64,000 bases of DNA from Butyricicoccus pullicaecorum (GCA_021531865.1 JAFBIW010000002.1:62001-126000); one strand, 5' to 3'; shown: positions 31,367-40,858, counted from the first letter of the stretch. The notes: generated by a model from the sequence alone, not told the origin. Translations and numbers: made by a program.

Positions 31367-32098
31367 TTATTCCTCCAGTGCTTCCAGAATCCGTGCGACC
31401 AGTTCCTCTTTTTTGGCGAAACGGATCTCGCGGCGCGTCATCGTTGCAGTGCAGAGTTTCCGCGCCAGCTCACGCAGACGGACGACCCGCATCTTGAGCA
31501 GGCGCTCCTTTGTCAGCGCGGCCGGATTGCGGAGCAGCTCAGCCGCTGCTTCCGCCTCCGCCGATTCTGGGTCTTCTTCCTCTTCAGGGGATGATTCCAC
31601 TGGTTCCGGCTCAGCCGCTTCCGGCGATTCGGACTCCTCCGATGCTTCCGATTCGGATTCCTCCGGTGGTTCGGACTCCTCCGACACTTCCGGCGCGGGT
31701 TCCTCCGAAGGTTCGGACGCTTCCGGGGCTTCCGGCTCAGCCGGAGACGCGGGCGCTTCCGTGGTTTCAGCTTCCACCGGAAGCGTGGGCGTCTTCGGCG
31801 GCTCGGGTTCGGGAGTCGGCTGCGGTGGGACGAGCGGATCGAGGATGTATTCGACCTCATCCGCCGGACGAGGGATCACGTGAACCGCGACCAGCTCGCC
31901 CACACGCTCGGCTGCCGCCGCACCCGCGTCGACCGCGGCCTTGACCGCGCCGACGTCGCCGCGCACCATAACGGTCACCAGCCCGCCGCCGACGTGCGTC
32001 TTACTGGCCAGCGACACATTTGCCGCTTTGACCATGGCGTCCGCCGCTTCGATCGAGCCGACAAGCCCTCTGGTTTCGATCATACCCAGAGCATTCAA
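31367..32098 (-). CDS. EutK-like shell protein with a SAP/Rho-N-like tail
   Basis: A 243-residue three-part protein. Residues 1 to about 92 are a BMC domain close to EutM (pore loop KTHVGGG). Residues about 93-188 are a low-complexity Glu/Pro/Ser/Ala linker. Residues about 190-243 form a basic helical domain: [16 protein letters not shown], then [22 protein letters not shown], which resembles SAP or Rho-N-terminal nucleic-acid-binding folds. Enteric EutK also joins a BMC domain to a nucleic-acid-binding-like C-terminus, but of a different helix-turn-helix type. It could tether RNA, DNA or enzymes to the shell. It starts right before eutE. Confidence 0.8.
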   Translation of the reverse strand: MNALGMIETRGLVGSIEAADAMVKAANVSLASKTHVGGGLVTVMVRGDVGAVKAAVDAGAAAAERVGELVAVHVIPRPADEVEYILDPLVPPQPTPEPEPPKTPTLPVEAETTEAPASPAEPEAPEASEPSEEPAPEVSEESEPPEESESEASEESESPEAAEPEPVESSPEEEEDPESAEAEAAAELLRNPAALTKERLLKMRVVRLRELARKLCTATMTRREIRFAKKEELVARILEALEE

Positions 32099-32142
32099 CT
32101 GTCATCCCTCCGTTCTAACGATAAAGGGAGGCATTACGAAGA

Positions 32143-32796
32143 TTACTCAACGCGCGGGTTGTCAGCAACGAACTCGACCGCAGATGCGAATGCCTCACAG
32201 GCCGACTTGCACGCGGACTGGCTGCCGGTCAGCAGCGCGCCGCCGAAGTTGGTCTCGGACGGAGGTGCGTACAGAACGCACATCTTGACGTCGGCTGCCT
32301 TCAGCGCAGCATCAACGCCGTATACGGCCTCCAGCGGAGGCGCGATCAGGTAAGCCAGCGCTTCGCCTTCCGCAATGCCGGCGCCCTCAGACAGGTAAGA
32401 GCCGGTGCGGGAGATGCACTGTGCATAGTAAACGATGGTGTCGTCGTCGTTGGCGGAAATGAACCACGCGACGTTCTCTACAAAGTCGACCGCTGCCTGC
32501 AGACCGGCCTTGACCTCAGCCGGGTTCGGGCCTGCCAGGATGCCGATGAACTCACCGGCGAGCTTGGTGTTTGCATTTGCAGCGCCTCCGTAGAAGCTCT
32601 TTGCATAAACGACCTTGACGTCAGCCTTCTTGGTCGCTTCATCGATCGCGGTGTAGCCGACATCATCACAGTCGGTGGTCAGCAGAGCGAGGGACTTCTG
32701 GTCAGGAGCCAGATTCAGTTCCTTTGCGAGGTCCGGAGATACGTTCGGGATGATCTTGGACGCCAATACGCTTGCTTTTACGGGATCTCTTTTCAT
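32143..32796 (-). CDS. eutL: Trimeric shell protein EutL
   Basis: A 217-residue tandem BMC-T protein of the EutL type, with circularly permuted BMC folds and a gated pore. VSPDLAKELNL, SLALLTTDCDDVGYTAIDEATKKADV and YAKSFYGGAANANTKLAGE match the family. It probably admits larger cofactors such as B12, or binds ethanolamine in its closed form. Confidence 0.95.
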   Translation of the reverse strand: MKRDPVKASVLASKIIPNVSPDLAKELNLAPDQKSLALLTTDCDDVGYTAIDEATKKADVKVVYAKSFYGGAANANTKLAGEFIGILAGPNPAEVKAGLQAAVDFVENVAWFISANDDDTIVYYAQCISRTGSYLSEGAGIAEGEALAYLIAPPLEAVYGVDAALKAADVKMCVLYAPPSETNFGGALLTGSQSACKSACEAFASAVEFVADNPRVE

Positions 32797-32812
32797 GTTC
32801 GTTTCCTCCCTA

Positions 32813-33709
32813 TTACAGCTTCAGATCAGTGCCGCTGCACTTCTTCTCCAGCATGATCTTGATGATCTCGGCAATGTGTGCGCCCGCCTCAGACGGGATG
32901 GTGCCGTTTTTGTGGATGTTGGAGACGACCGTTCTGCGCGCCTCAGGCATACCGACAGTCGCCTTGTACGCGATATAAGCCGACATGGACTCCGCGGTGA
33001 TCAGGCCGGGACGCTCGCCGATCAGAGTGCAGGTGACGTCCGCGTCCAGCAGCTCGGAGATTTCATCCATAACGCCGACGCGGCCGTACTTGACGAAGAA
33101 CGGGGTGCCGGTGTCGATCTTATAGCTCTGCAGGCCCTGCAGGATCGCGGGCAGCAGATCGGGGATATTGGCCGCAACAGAAGCGCCGGACAGGCCATCC
33201 GCGACGTAGATCTGTACGGTCGGGCTCTTCTTGCACTTTTCCTTCAGAGTCGCGACGGCCTCGGGGCTGAGCTTACGGCCCAGGTCAGGACGGGTCAGAT
33301 AGGTGTCCTTGCTGTCGCACTGGGTCTGTACGATGAACAGGCCAAGGTCCTTTTCGATGAAGTCGTGGTCAACATCGTTGAAGACCGCGTCCTGCGCCGC
33401 CGAATGGGCTGCGCGGAACTGCAGCTGCGGATCGGTCTTGTAGCGCGCGCCGGCCTTGCCAATGCCCAGACGGCAGGGTGCGTTTGCCTTCAGCTCGGCG
33501 TATTCCTCGCCGTGCTCCGGATTCTTGACCAGATACTGAGTGCGGATATCGACCTCAGTGACATCGGGGATGCAGCCATCCTCGACGGCGGGGGCGCCAC
33601 AGCTGCAAGCTGCTTCCACAGCGGATGCAGCCGCCGTTGCGGTGTTGCCCTGAATATTCATTTCAGCGAGTACCTGCTCGATGATCGCCTTTAAATCCTT
33701 CTGCTCCAT
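32813..33709 (-). CDS. eutC: Ethanolamine ammonia-lyase small subunit
   Basis: A 298-residue subunit that with EutB binds adenosylcobalamin and splits ethanolamine to acetaldehyde and ammonia. The N-terminal helix (LKAIIEQVLAEMNI) is a probable encapsulation peptide followed by an Ala-rich linker. RLGIGKAGARYKT, FIVQTQCDSKDTYLTRPDLGRKL and LIGERPGLITAESMSAY are characteristic. It follows eutB by 15 nt. Confidence 0.97.
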   Translation of the reverse strand: MEQKDLKAIIEQVLAEMNIQGNTATAAASAVEAACSCGAPAVEDGCIPDVTEVDIRTQYLVKNPEHGEEYAELKANAPCRLGIGKAGARYKTDPQLQFRAAHSAAQDAVFNDVDHDFIEKDLGLFIVQTQCDSKDTYLTRPDLGRKLSPEAVATLKEKCKKSPTVQIYVADGLSGASVAANIPDLLPAILQGLQSYKIDTGTPFFVKYGRVGVMDEISELLDADVTCTLIGERPGLITAESMSAYIAYKATVGMPEARRTVVSNIHKNGTIPSEAGAHIAEIIKIMLEKKCSGTDLKL

Positions 33710-33724
33710 TCAGTCTGCACCTCC

Positions 33725-35101
33725 TTACTTTGCCATAAAGACGGAAGCGTCGCCAGCCTTGGGCGTCAGCTTGCCGTTCTCCGAGAAGCCCATCTTCTCC
33801 AGCCATTCGTCGAATTCCTTGATCGGACGCAGGCCAAAGACCTCACGCAGCGCAGCCGCTTCGTGGAAGCCGGTGCACTGGTACATCAGCATGCAGTCGT
33901 CGCCCTGCGGAACGCCCATGATGTAGTTGCAGCCCGCAGCGACCAGCAGAGTCGCCAGATTCTCGATATCGTTCTGGTCGGCCTTCATGTGGTTGGTGTA
34001 GCAGGCGTCGCAGCCCATCGGGATGCCGGTCAGCTTGCCCATGAAGTGATCCTCCAGGCCGGCACGGATAACCTGCTTGGAATCGTACAGGTACTCGGGG
34101 CCGATGAAGCCGACAACGGTGTTGACCAGGAAGGGATTGTAGCGCTTGGCGAAGCCATAGCAGCGGGCCTCCATGGTGACCTGATCCCAGCCGTTGTGCG
34201 CTTCCGAGGACAGCTCGGAGCCTTGGCCGGTCTCAAAGTACATAACGTTCGGGCCGGTGCAGGTGCCCTTGTGGAGCATCATATCGCGGCCTTCGTCCAG
34301 CATCTGCGCGGTCAGGCCGAAGGCCTCGTTGCCCTTCTGGGAGCCCGCGATGGACTGGAACATCAGATCGAGGGGTGCGCCCATCTTGTCGGCGGCCTCA
34401 GTCTGGGTGGTTACGTGCGCCAGAACACAGATCTGGGTCGGAACTTCCCACTTCTGCTTGAACTCGTCGAGCATCTTCAGCAGGCGGGATACGCTCTCAA
34501 GGGAGTCGTCAACCGGGTTGATACCGATGACGGCGTCGCCGCAGCCAAGGGACAGGCCTTCCATAACGGAAGCGATAACGCCCTTGGGATCGTCGGTGGT
34601 GTGGTTGGGCTGCAGGCGGGAGGAGAAGGTGCCCGGCAGACCGATCGTTGTATTACAGTGGGCGGATACTCGCATTTTCTTGGCCGCGTAGATCAGGTCA
34701 AGGTTGCTCATCAGCTTGCAGACCGCAGCAACGATCTCGGAGGTCAGGCCGCGGGATGCACGACGGATCATCGCGCCGTCAGTGGTCTCAGACAGCAGCC
34801 ACTCACGGAACTCCGCAACGGTCATGTTCTTGAACTCGCTGAAAATGGTCTCGTTGACCGCATCCTGGATGATACGGGTGACCTCGTCCTCCTCATACGG
34901 AACCGCAGGGCAATTGCGGATCTCGTTGAGCGTGATATGGGACAGGACTACCTTCGCAGCAACGCGCTCCTGCGCGTCTTCGGCCGCGATGCCAGCCAGC
35001 TTGTCGCCCGACTTTTCCTCGTTGGCCTTAGCCATGACCTCTCGGAGCGACTTAAACTCGTAAGTGTGGCCAAACAGCTTTGTTTTCAGTATCACATTCA
35101 C
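33725..35101 (-). CDS. eutB: Ethanolamine ammonia-lyase large subunit
   Basis: A 458-residue TIM-barrel catalytic subunit of the B12-dependent lyase. VMAKANEEKSGDKLAGIAA, RLQPNHTTDDP, GDAVIGINPVDDS and GPEYLYDSKQVIRAGLEDHFMGKLTG are conserved EutB blocks. Length is as usual. It forms the enzyme core with EutC and is reactivated by EutA, encoded 26 nt upstream. Confidence 0.97.
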   Translation of the reverse strand: MNVILKTKLFGHTYEFKSLREVMAKANEEKSGDKLAGIAAEDAQERVAAKVVLSHITLNEIRNCPAVPYEEDEVTRIIQDAVNETIFSEFKNMTVAEFREWLLSETTDGAMIRRASRGLTSEIVAAVCKLMSNLDLIYAAKKMRVSAHCNTTIGLPGTFSSRLQPNHTTDDPKGVIASVMEGLSLGCGDAVIGINPVDDSLESVSRLLKMLDEFKQKWEVPTQICVLAHVTTQTEAADKMGAPLDLMFQSIAGSQKGNEAFGLTAQMLDEGRDMMLHKGTCTGPNVMYFETGQGSELSSEAHNGWDQVTMEARCYGFAKRYNPFLVNTVVGFIGPEYLYDSKQVIRAGLEDHFMGKLTGIPMGCDACYTNHMKADQNDIENLATLLVAAGCNYIMGVPQGDDCMLMYQCTGFHEAAALREVFGLRPIKEFDEWLEKMGFSENGKLTPKAGDASVFMAK

Positions 35102-35127
35102 TCACCTCACGTTAATTTTTGATTTCC

Positions 35128-36558
35128 TCAGGAATTAAAGATCAGGGTCTTGATCACCACCGGTACGACGTGGCCGCCTGCGAGCGGCTCGCCAATGTCG
35201 ACATAGTCTCCGCTCAATGTGCGGATGCCGTCAATACAGATCACGTCTTTCTCGTGATTCAGCTTGACCTTCAGTGCATTGCCCAGCACCTTGCCAATGT
35301 CGTTTTCGACCACGATGACCAAGGGAAATTGAGATTCGATCGCCTCCTTTGCCCCCTCAATGATCGCCTCTGCCAGCTTTTGGACTTCCGCAAAACTGGT
35401 GCGCCCGCGGCCCGTGAACGAGATCGCGATCTGTTCCGGTTTGCCCTCCGGCCTGTACAGCGGCATTTGATTTCGAATGGAAGACGCCAGCGTTTCCAGC
35501 TCCGCCTCGTCCTCCTCGGACACCTTGAGTATTGGGATATTTTTGATTGGCAGACGATCCTGCGCGTAGCTGATCGTGCTGCCGCTGACCTCAGTCGTGT
35601 GTGTGCCCGCACCGACTACAGTCGCCCGGATGGTTTCCGCGGCCTGATACAGCGTGCACTGTGCCAGAGCCGGATGGTTGCGTATGGCTCGCCCGAGCAG
35701 TACGCCGATATCCCCGTAGCGGAAGACGTTATCCGCCGTCGGTTTATAGATATAGTCAGCCACACCGCCCGAGAAGGTCACGCCCTTGACAGCGGGCTCA
35801 GCCGGTATGGGCTTGCCATCGTTGGTATAAAGCCCCGCGTGCTCACTGTCCTGGGGCTTGAGATACAGGGCCTGCATCAGGTGCTCAGCCATCAGCTCGC
35901 ACACCCGCGTGAGCATGCTCACGTCGGCCTTGTCGCCGACCTGGATGCGGATGCCGTGCGCTGCGGCCAGCTCCTGTGTTTTGTGGAAGATATAGCTGAT
36001 CTTCCCGTCCTGTATTTTAATGAGGCGGCCGCCAATATCCAGACAGCTGACGCCTCTGAGCACGCCCTTTTGGTAAAGCGCGATGTTGGAGGTACCGCCG
36101 CCGACATCGACATTTGCAACCGTCGTGCGATCGTCCTCCGAGATCTTATCTGCGCCCGCGCCGCGCGCCGAAAGCACGCTTTCGAGGTCGGGACCGGCGG
36201 TCGCGACGACGAAGTCGCCCGCCAGATCGGACAGGGCTTCGAGCACCTGATTCGCGTTCTGCTTGCGCGCGGTCTCACCGGTGATGATGACCGCGCCGGT
36301 CTGCAGGTCGCTCGGGTGCATGCCCGCTTTTTTGTATTCACTCCGCACGATCTCCTTGACGCCCTCAGCGTCGATCTCGGTCGTGGAAATAAGCGGTGTA
36401 AAGTAAATATCGCTGCGATAAACGACTTCCTTCTCTACGATGCACACACGGGGTACCGCGTAGCTGCCGGCCAGGTTTTCCACCACAAGCCGGCTGAAGA
36501 CCAACTGGGTCGTTGATGTACCGATGTCAATGCCGACGCTTTTCACGATTTCCTGCAT
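35128..36558 (-). CDS. eutA: Ethanolamine ammonia-lyase reactivating factor
   Basis: A 476-residue Hsp70/actin-like ATPase that removes damaged cobalamin from EutBC. VGIDIGTSTTQLVFSRL is the phosphate loop, NVDVGGGTSNIALYQ the second loop, and FSGGVADYIY the third. It begins the enzyme block eutA-B-C; a strong terminator lies between it and eutW, so its transcription from the main promoter should need antitermination. Confidence 0.95.
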   Translation of the reverse strand: MQEIVKSVGIDIGTSTTQLVFSRLVVENLAGSYAVPRVCIVEKEVVYRSDIYFTPLISTTEIDAEGVKEIVRSEYKKAGMHPSDLQTGAVIITGETARKQNANQVLEALSDLAGDFVVATAGPDLESVLSARGAGADKISEDDRTTVANVDVGGGTSNIALYQKGVLRGVSCLDIGGRLIKIQDGKISYIFHKTQELAAAHGIRIQVGDKADVSMLTRVCELMAEHLMQALYLKPQDSEHAGLYTNDGKPIPAEPAVKGVTFSGGVADYIYKPTADNVFRYGDIGVLLGRAIRNHPALAQCTLYQAAETIRATVVGAGTHTTEVSGSTISYAQDRLPIKNIPILKVSEEDEAELETLASSIRNQMPLYRPEGKPEQIAISFTGRGRTSFAEVQKLAEAIIEGAKEAIESQFPLVIVVENDIGKVLGNALKVKLNHEKDVICIDGIRTLSGDYVDIGEPLAGGHVVPVVIKTLIFNS

Positions 36559-36587
36559 GTTTTCACCAGCCTTCCGATAAATTCATA

Positions 36588-36641
36588 GAAAAACGCAGTC
36601 CGAAGCGCAGGAAAAAATCTTTCCTGTCTTCCGGACTGCGT
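36588..36641 (-). terminator. Terminator between eutW and eutA (probable EutV target)
   Basis: Minus strand: ACGCAGTCCG pairs perfectly with CGGACTGCGT, enclosing a second stem CAGGAAA/TTTCCTG, and is followed by TTTTTCT. It begins only 26 nt after the eutW stop. Confidence 0.78.
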
Positions 36642-36667
36642 CGTACGGATCTTGTCTCCGACCGGTG

Positions 36668-38092
36668 TTACGTCACGCCGATCTCGTCGAGTATTTGGTT
36701 TTTAAAGTCGAAGCTCGTGTACGTTCCCTCCGGGCCGGAGCGAAGGGTCAGCTTGCCGCGCAGCTTATCCTGCACGAGCGAACGGACGATCGAAAGCCCG
36801 AGCCGGTCGTGGTCGACCTTTTCGACATCGAAGCCACAGCCGTTGTCGATCACCTCAATTCGGGAATACAGCTCCCCGGCGGTGATAACGATCCGGATCT
36901 GACCGGATTTTTCATCTGGAAACGCATATTTGAGCGAATTGTGCAGCAGCTCGTTGATGATGAGCGCCACCGAGGTCGCGATTTCGGAATCGACTTCGAA
37001 ATCGTCGCCCTCCAGCGTGATGGAAACGTCGAAGCGCGGCCGCGCAAAATAGCGTACCGCATTGGACTTGATGTTCGCGATGACCTCGCCGATCTTGACC
37101 TGATCCACACCGCTCTGGGCGAGCAGCTCATGGGTGGCTGCGATCGAGAGGATGCGGTTCATGCTTTCATATAAGACCTGCCGGGTCTCCTCGCTCTCGG
37201 TGCGGCGGGTTTGGAGCCGCAGCAGGCTGGCGATGGTCTGCAGATTGTTCTTGACCCGGTGGTGCATTTCCTTGATGGCCACCGATTTCAGGATCAGCTG
37301 CTTTTCCTGCTCGCGCATGGCGGTCATATCGCGCACAATAATGGCGAAATCAATGTCAGCCGAGCTGATCTGAATGCGTTTGATGGCCAGCGAGTACTTA
37401 CCCACCAGCGTTTCGACGGCCGAGTAGCCGCCCACGGTATCTTCAGCCTGATCGGTGTCGAGCAGGCGGATATTTTCATATTTTTGACCCCGGATGTCCT
37501 CAATGAAGCCCAGCCGGGTGTAAAGCTCACGCGCCAGAGAGTTGCAGAAGGTGACCCTGCCGTCGTGTCCGACCAGAATCAGCGCCTCGTCGATGCACTC
37601 GGGCAGCCAGTTGTTCTCATCGACCATGTGGGTGATCGCCTTGGCCATCTGCTCGTAGCTCTGCGCCGAGAAATGAAGTCGTTCGCTGACTGTGCGCTGT
37701 TCATCCGCGCGTTTTTCCCGGATGAGCACGCCGATGACGCGGTCGCCGTTTTTGATCGGCTCAACCGTCTGGATGACGTGTGTTTTTTCCTGTGTGACCG
37801 CCTTCATCTGCTTGGTCGCAATGCCGAGCTTGAAGGTCCGCGCAACGGCGGGTTCGTTTTCCGGCTTGGCCAGCAGGCCGACGACCGTCTTTTTATAGGA
37901 AGAGGGCACGCTCTGCGGTTTGGCCTCGGCCACGACGATCGCATCGTCGTCAGCGGCAGGACAATCGACGAAGATATCCGCATCCTCCAGATTCGCGAGT
38001 GGCTGAAGCACCGCGCTCATGCCCCGGATGATCTGGATCTCCTCGTCGGTCAGGTCGGTATATCGTTTGCAAAGTTCTTCGATGACGTCCAT
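36668..38092 (-). CDS. eutW: Ethanolamine sensor histidine kinase EutW
   Basis: A 474-residue cytosolic sensor kinase. It has an N-terminal ligand-sensing domain (about 1-150), a PAS-like domain (about 150-265, LILVGHDGRVTFCNSLA), and a HisKA_2-type phosphoacceptor KEMHHRVKNNLQT (His at about 277-278) with a HATPase domain (INELLHNSLKYAF, VIDNGCGFD). In Enterococcus EutW autophosphorylates on ethanolamine and activates EutV. It starts 4 nt after eutV. Confidence 0.93.
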   Translation of the reverse strand: MDVIEELCKRYTDLTDEEIQIIRGMSAVLQPLANLEDADIFVDCPAADDDAIVVAEAKPQSVPSSYKKTVVGLLAKPENEPAVARTFKLGIATKQMKAVTQEKTHVIQTVEPIKNGDRVIGVLIREKRADEQRTVSERLHFSAQSYEQMAKAITHMVDENNWLPECIDEALILVGHDGRVTFCNSLARELYTRLGFIEDIRGQKYENIRLLDTDQAEDTVGGYSAVETLVGKYSLAIKRIQISSADIDFAIIVRDMTAMREQEKQLILKSVAIKEMHHRVKNNLQTIASLLRLQTRRTESEETRQVLYESMNRILSIAATHELLAQSGVDQVKIGEVIANIKSNAVRYFARPRFDVSITLEGDDFEVDSEIATSVALIINELLHNSLKYAFPDEKSGQIRIVITAGELYSRIEVIDNGCGFDVEKVDHDRLGLSIVRSLVQDKLRGKLTLRSGPEGTYTSFDFKNQILDEIGVT

Positions 38093-38096
38093 TGGG

Positions 38097-38681
38097 TCAG
38101 CTCCCGGTCTGCATCAGGATGATCTCGGCGATTCTGCGCATGGATACGCCCTTGGTCAGGCTGAGCTTGCGGATGAAATCATATGCCTGCTGCTCGCTCA
38201 AGCCGTCCCGCTCCATGATGCGCCCCTTGGCCTTTTCAATGATGCTGCGGTTTTCGAGCCGCTCAGATACCTTGGCCATATCGCGCTGGAGCCGCCGCAC
38301 CTCCTGATGCCGGGCGACTGCAAGTTCGATGCTCGGAATCAGGGATTTTTCGTCGATCGGCTTGACCAGATAGCCGCTGACGCCCAGCTCCTTGGCGCTG
38401 TCGATGAACTCGCGTTCACTGTACGCGGTCAGCAGGACGATCGCGGCGTCCACATCCTCCTCCATCATGATGCGCGCGGTGGAAAGTCCATCGAGCAGCG
38501 GCATCTTGATATCCATGAGGATGAGGTCGGGCTTCTGTTTCTTGCAAAGCTCGATGGCGTCGAACCCGTCCGCCGCCTCACCGACGACCTGATATCCCTT
38601 TTCCTCCAGCATCTCCTTGAGATCCATGCGTGTAATCGGTTCGTCATCCGCGATAACGACCCGGAGCGCCGGTATGTTCAT
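38097..38681 (-). CDS. eutV: Antiterminator response regulator EutV
   Basis: A 194-residue response regulator: receiver domain (acidic pair at residues 12-13, phospho-Asp 57, Lys in VKPID at about 107) plus a C-terminal ANTAR RNA-binding domain (RSIIEKAKGRIMERDGLSEQQAYDFIRK). Phosphorylated EutV binds paired hairpins in leader RNA and blocks terminators. Targets here are probably the eutG leader and the eutW-eutA gap. GGGGGG precedes the ATG. Confidence 0.95.
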   Translation of the reverse strand: MNIPALRVVIADDEPITRMDLKEMLEEKGYQVVGEAADGFDAIELCKKQKPDLILMDIKMPLLDGLSTARIMMEEDVDAAIVLLTAYSEREFIDSAKELGVSGYLVKPIDEKSLIPSIELAVARHQEVRRLQRDMAKVSERLENRSIIEKAKGRIMERDGLSEQQAYDFIRKLSLTKGVSMRRIAEIILMQTGS

Positions 38682-38720
38682 AACGTATCCCCCCTGGGGT
38701 GAAAAAAGTGTATTTGCGGT

Positions 38721-39179
38721 TTATTCGTACCCCAAAAGCGAGACCAGCTCTTCAAAGCCGGTTCCTGCGACGCTGCTCGTCACAAAAATCTTCTGCGCGC
38801 CTGCCAGCTTGAGGAACTTTTTCGCGTTTTCAATCTGGTTTTCGTCGACCAGATCGGCCTTGGTCACCACGCCGATGGAGGGCTTGGCGAACTGGCTGAC
38901 ATAAGCGGGCGGGAAGATCGTTGAATTGTCGGTCGCATCCTGCACGAGCACAATGAGGTCGGCGTCAGTCGCCGTGACCATCAGCGCGCCGCGCATATAG
39001 GTGCGCTCGACGTATTCACCCGGGGTGTCGATCATATTTTGATTGATAATCTGCACGGTCTGCGTTTTGCAGTACCGCAGCGCCTCATGATTCAAGTATT
39101 GACAAAGCGTCGTCTTTCCCGCGGCCGAATGGCCGATCAGGATGATGCGCTTCTGCCTGCGCGTGGGCTCTTTTTTCAT
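38721..39179 (-). CDS. eutP: Ethanolamine utilization protein EutP
   Basis: A 152-residue small P-loop NTPase. ILIGHSAAGKTTLCQYL is the Walker A region, DTPGEY the switch, and TKADL the G4-like motif. EutP homologues were assumed to be GTPases and some have acetate-kinase activity. The ATG at 39179 is chosen (AAAGG 9 nt upstream, follows the eutS stop by 17 nt) over a longer frame that would overlap eutS. Confidence 0.92.
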   Translation of the reverse strand: MKKEPTRRQKRIILIGHSAAGKTTLCQYLNHEALRYCKTQTVQIINQNMIDTPGEYVERTYMRGALMVTATDADLIVLVQDATDNSTIFPPAYVSQFAKPSIGVVTKADLVDENQIENAKKFLKLAGAQKIFVTSSVAGTGFEELVSLLGYE

Positions 39180-39196
39180 CTGCCGCATCCTTTCCG

Positions 39197-39547
39197 TCAG
39201 GTCTTGGTCATCGGTGCGGAAGAGAAGCCCATTTTGTCGCACAGCACGTTCAGAACGTCGTGCAGAGCGGCTTCGACGGCGGCGACGTCGCCGGTGATGA
39301 CGAGCGAGCCGTTGAAGCGGTCAACAAAGCCGATGGAGACATCGGCCGCCTTGCTGGCCACATCAGCCGCGATCATGGCGGCCTCGGACGGCGTAATCGT
39401 GAGAATCCCGATCGCGCCTTCCCCGTCGATCAGGCCGAGCTTGGCATAAAGCTGCTCGACCGGGCTTGCAATGACATGCGCAAGGGTCACCTGCTTGCCG
39501 GGAACGAATTCCTGTATGATTCGCTGTTTTTCGTCAAGTTCTATCAC
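39197..39547 (-). CDS. eutS: Shell protein EutS
   Basis: A 116-residue single BMC-domain protein of the EutS/PduU type, whose permuted, bent hexamers shape the shell and may form a small barrel over the pore. [19 protein letters not shown] is the permuted N-terminal part. The start is GTG with GGAGG 7 nt upstream. Confidence 0.93.
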   Translation of the reverse strand: MIELDEKQRIIQEFVPGKQVTLAHVIASPVEQLYAKLGLIDGEGAIGILTITPSEAAMIAADVASKAADVSIGFVDRFNGSLVITGDVAAVEAALHDVLNVLCDKMGFSSAPMTKT

Positions 39548-39577
39548 GCAAATCCCTCCATCCCGTGCTCACGGTGC

Positions 39578-40726
39578 TCAGCGCAGCATAATGCGGTTCG
39601 TGCCGCTGTACGCCTGCTCATAGAGGCGGATGATATCTTCCTTTGTGGGCTTCTTGGGCGTCGTGCCCGTGCAGCGGTCGGCCAGCGCGGCTTCGGCCAT
39701 CGGCTCGAGCATCTCGCGGAACTGCGCCTCATCGACGCCCGCTTCCTTAATCGTATGCGGCACGCCCATGTGCTTGGCGAGCTGGCGGACGGTGCGGATG
39801 AGGTTGATCGCGCTCTGGCGGACGCTGGCGTTTTCAAGGCCGATCAGCGCGGCCAGCTCGGCGTAGCGCCCGGCCGTCTCGGTCAGGGCGGTCTCGCAGC
39901 CCGCGTTGAAGCTCATGACATAGGGCAACAGGATGGCGTTGGCCCGCCCGTGCGGCAGGTGCGCCTGCGCGCCCAGCGCGTGCGCCATCGAATGGCACAG
40001 GCCCAGACCCGCGTTGGAGAAGGCCGCGCCGGCCATACACGAAGCGTCGTGCATGCCCTGCCGGGCCTCCATATTACCGGGCTCGCGGTACGCGGTCAGC
40101 AGGTGCTTGTAGACCAGCTTGACCGCCTTTTCGGCGAAGGCGTCGGTAAAGGAGTTGGCTTCGGTACAAACATATGCCTCGATCGCGTGGGTCAGAACAT
40201 CGAGACCGGTATCGGCCGTAACCTTGGCCGGAACCGAGCAGGTCAGCGCGGCGTCCAGCACGGCGTAATCGGGCAGGAGGCTCTCGTCGACCAGCGGATA
40301 TTTGACGCCGCGCTCCCGGTCGGTGATGACAGCAAACTTGCTGACCTCGCTGCCGGTGCCGCTCGTCGTCGGAATGGCAATGAACGGGCAGTCGCGCAGG
40401 TCGAACTGGCGGGAGGCGAAATACATGATCGCCTTGGCCGCGTCGATCGGTGAGCCGCCGCCGAACGCAACGACCGCGTCGGGCTTGAAGTCAAGGATGA
40501 CGGAAACGCCATCGGTGACCATCTGGGTGTCGGGATCCGGCCCGACCTTGGAATAGATCCGGAATTCGGCGCCGGCCGCGTGAAGCGGTTCGGTGAGGTA
40601 CGCCGTGCGGCCGCTGGAAGCCATGAAGGAATCGGTCACGATGAACACACGGCGCATGTTTTTCAGCATGGCGCGCAGGGCGTCGCCGCCGATGAGGATC
40701 TTGGTAGAGAAATTAAATTGATCCAT
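39578..40726 (-). CDS. eutG: Iron-dependent alcohol dehydrogenase EutG
   Basis: A 382-residue group III alcohol dehydrogenase that reduces acetaldehyde to ethanol and regenerates NAD for EutE. VVAFGGGSPIDAAKAI and IPTTSGTGSEVSKFAVI bind NAD; TGLDVLTHAIEAYV, HSMAHALGAQAHLPHG give the metal-binding Asp and His residues. It is the first gene of the locus, about 200 nt downstream of its promoter, behind a terminator. Confidence 0.94.
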   Translation of the reverse strand: MDQFNFSTKILIGGDALRAMLKNMRRVFIVTDSFMASSGRTAYLTEPLHAAGAEFRIYSKVGPDPDTQMVTDGVSVILDFKPDAVVAFGGGSPIDAAKAIMYFASRQFDLRDCPFIAIPTTSGTGSEVSKFAVITDRERGVKYPLVDESLLPDYAVLDAALTCSVPAKVTADTGLDVLTHAIEAYVCTEANSFTDAFAEKAVKLVYKHLLTAYREPGNMEARQGMHDASCMAGAAFSNAGLGLCHSMAHALGAQAHLPHGRANAILLPYVMSFNAGCETALTETAGRYAELAALIGLENASVRQSAINLIRTVRQLAKHMGVPHTIKEAGVDEAQFREMLEPMAEAALADRCTGTTPKKPTKEDIIRLYEQAYSGTNRIMLR

Positions 40727-40813
40727 GGAAGCACCTACTTTTCGATCTGGAAAACGTTGCTTTGTCCGGCGGGATTATCCTGACCGCTGATCCGTTTCAG
40801 ACGGATTTGGATA

Positions 40814-40858
40814 CAAAAAGGCGCCTTGAACCCCTATTCTTCCGAGAATCCAAGACGC
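40814..40858 (-). terminator. Leader terminator of eutG (probable EutV-controlled)
   Basis: Minus strand: GCGTCTTG pairs with CAAGGCGC (one G-U), enclosing ATTCT/AGAAT, followed by CTTTTTG. It lies about 90 nt before eutG. Confidence 0.65.

Noticed and set aside
39563-39580. Terminator between eutG and eutS
   Set aside because: The GAGCAC words here are direct, not inverted, so they cannot form a stem.
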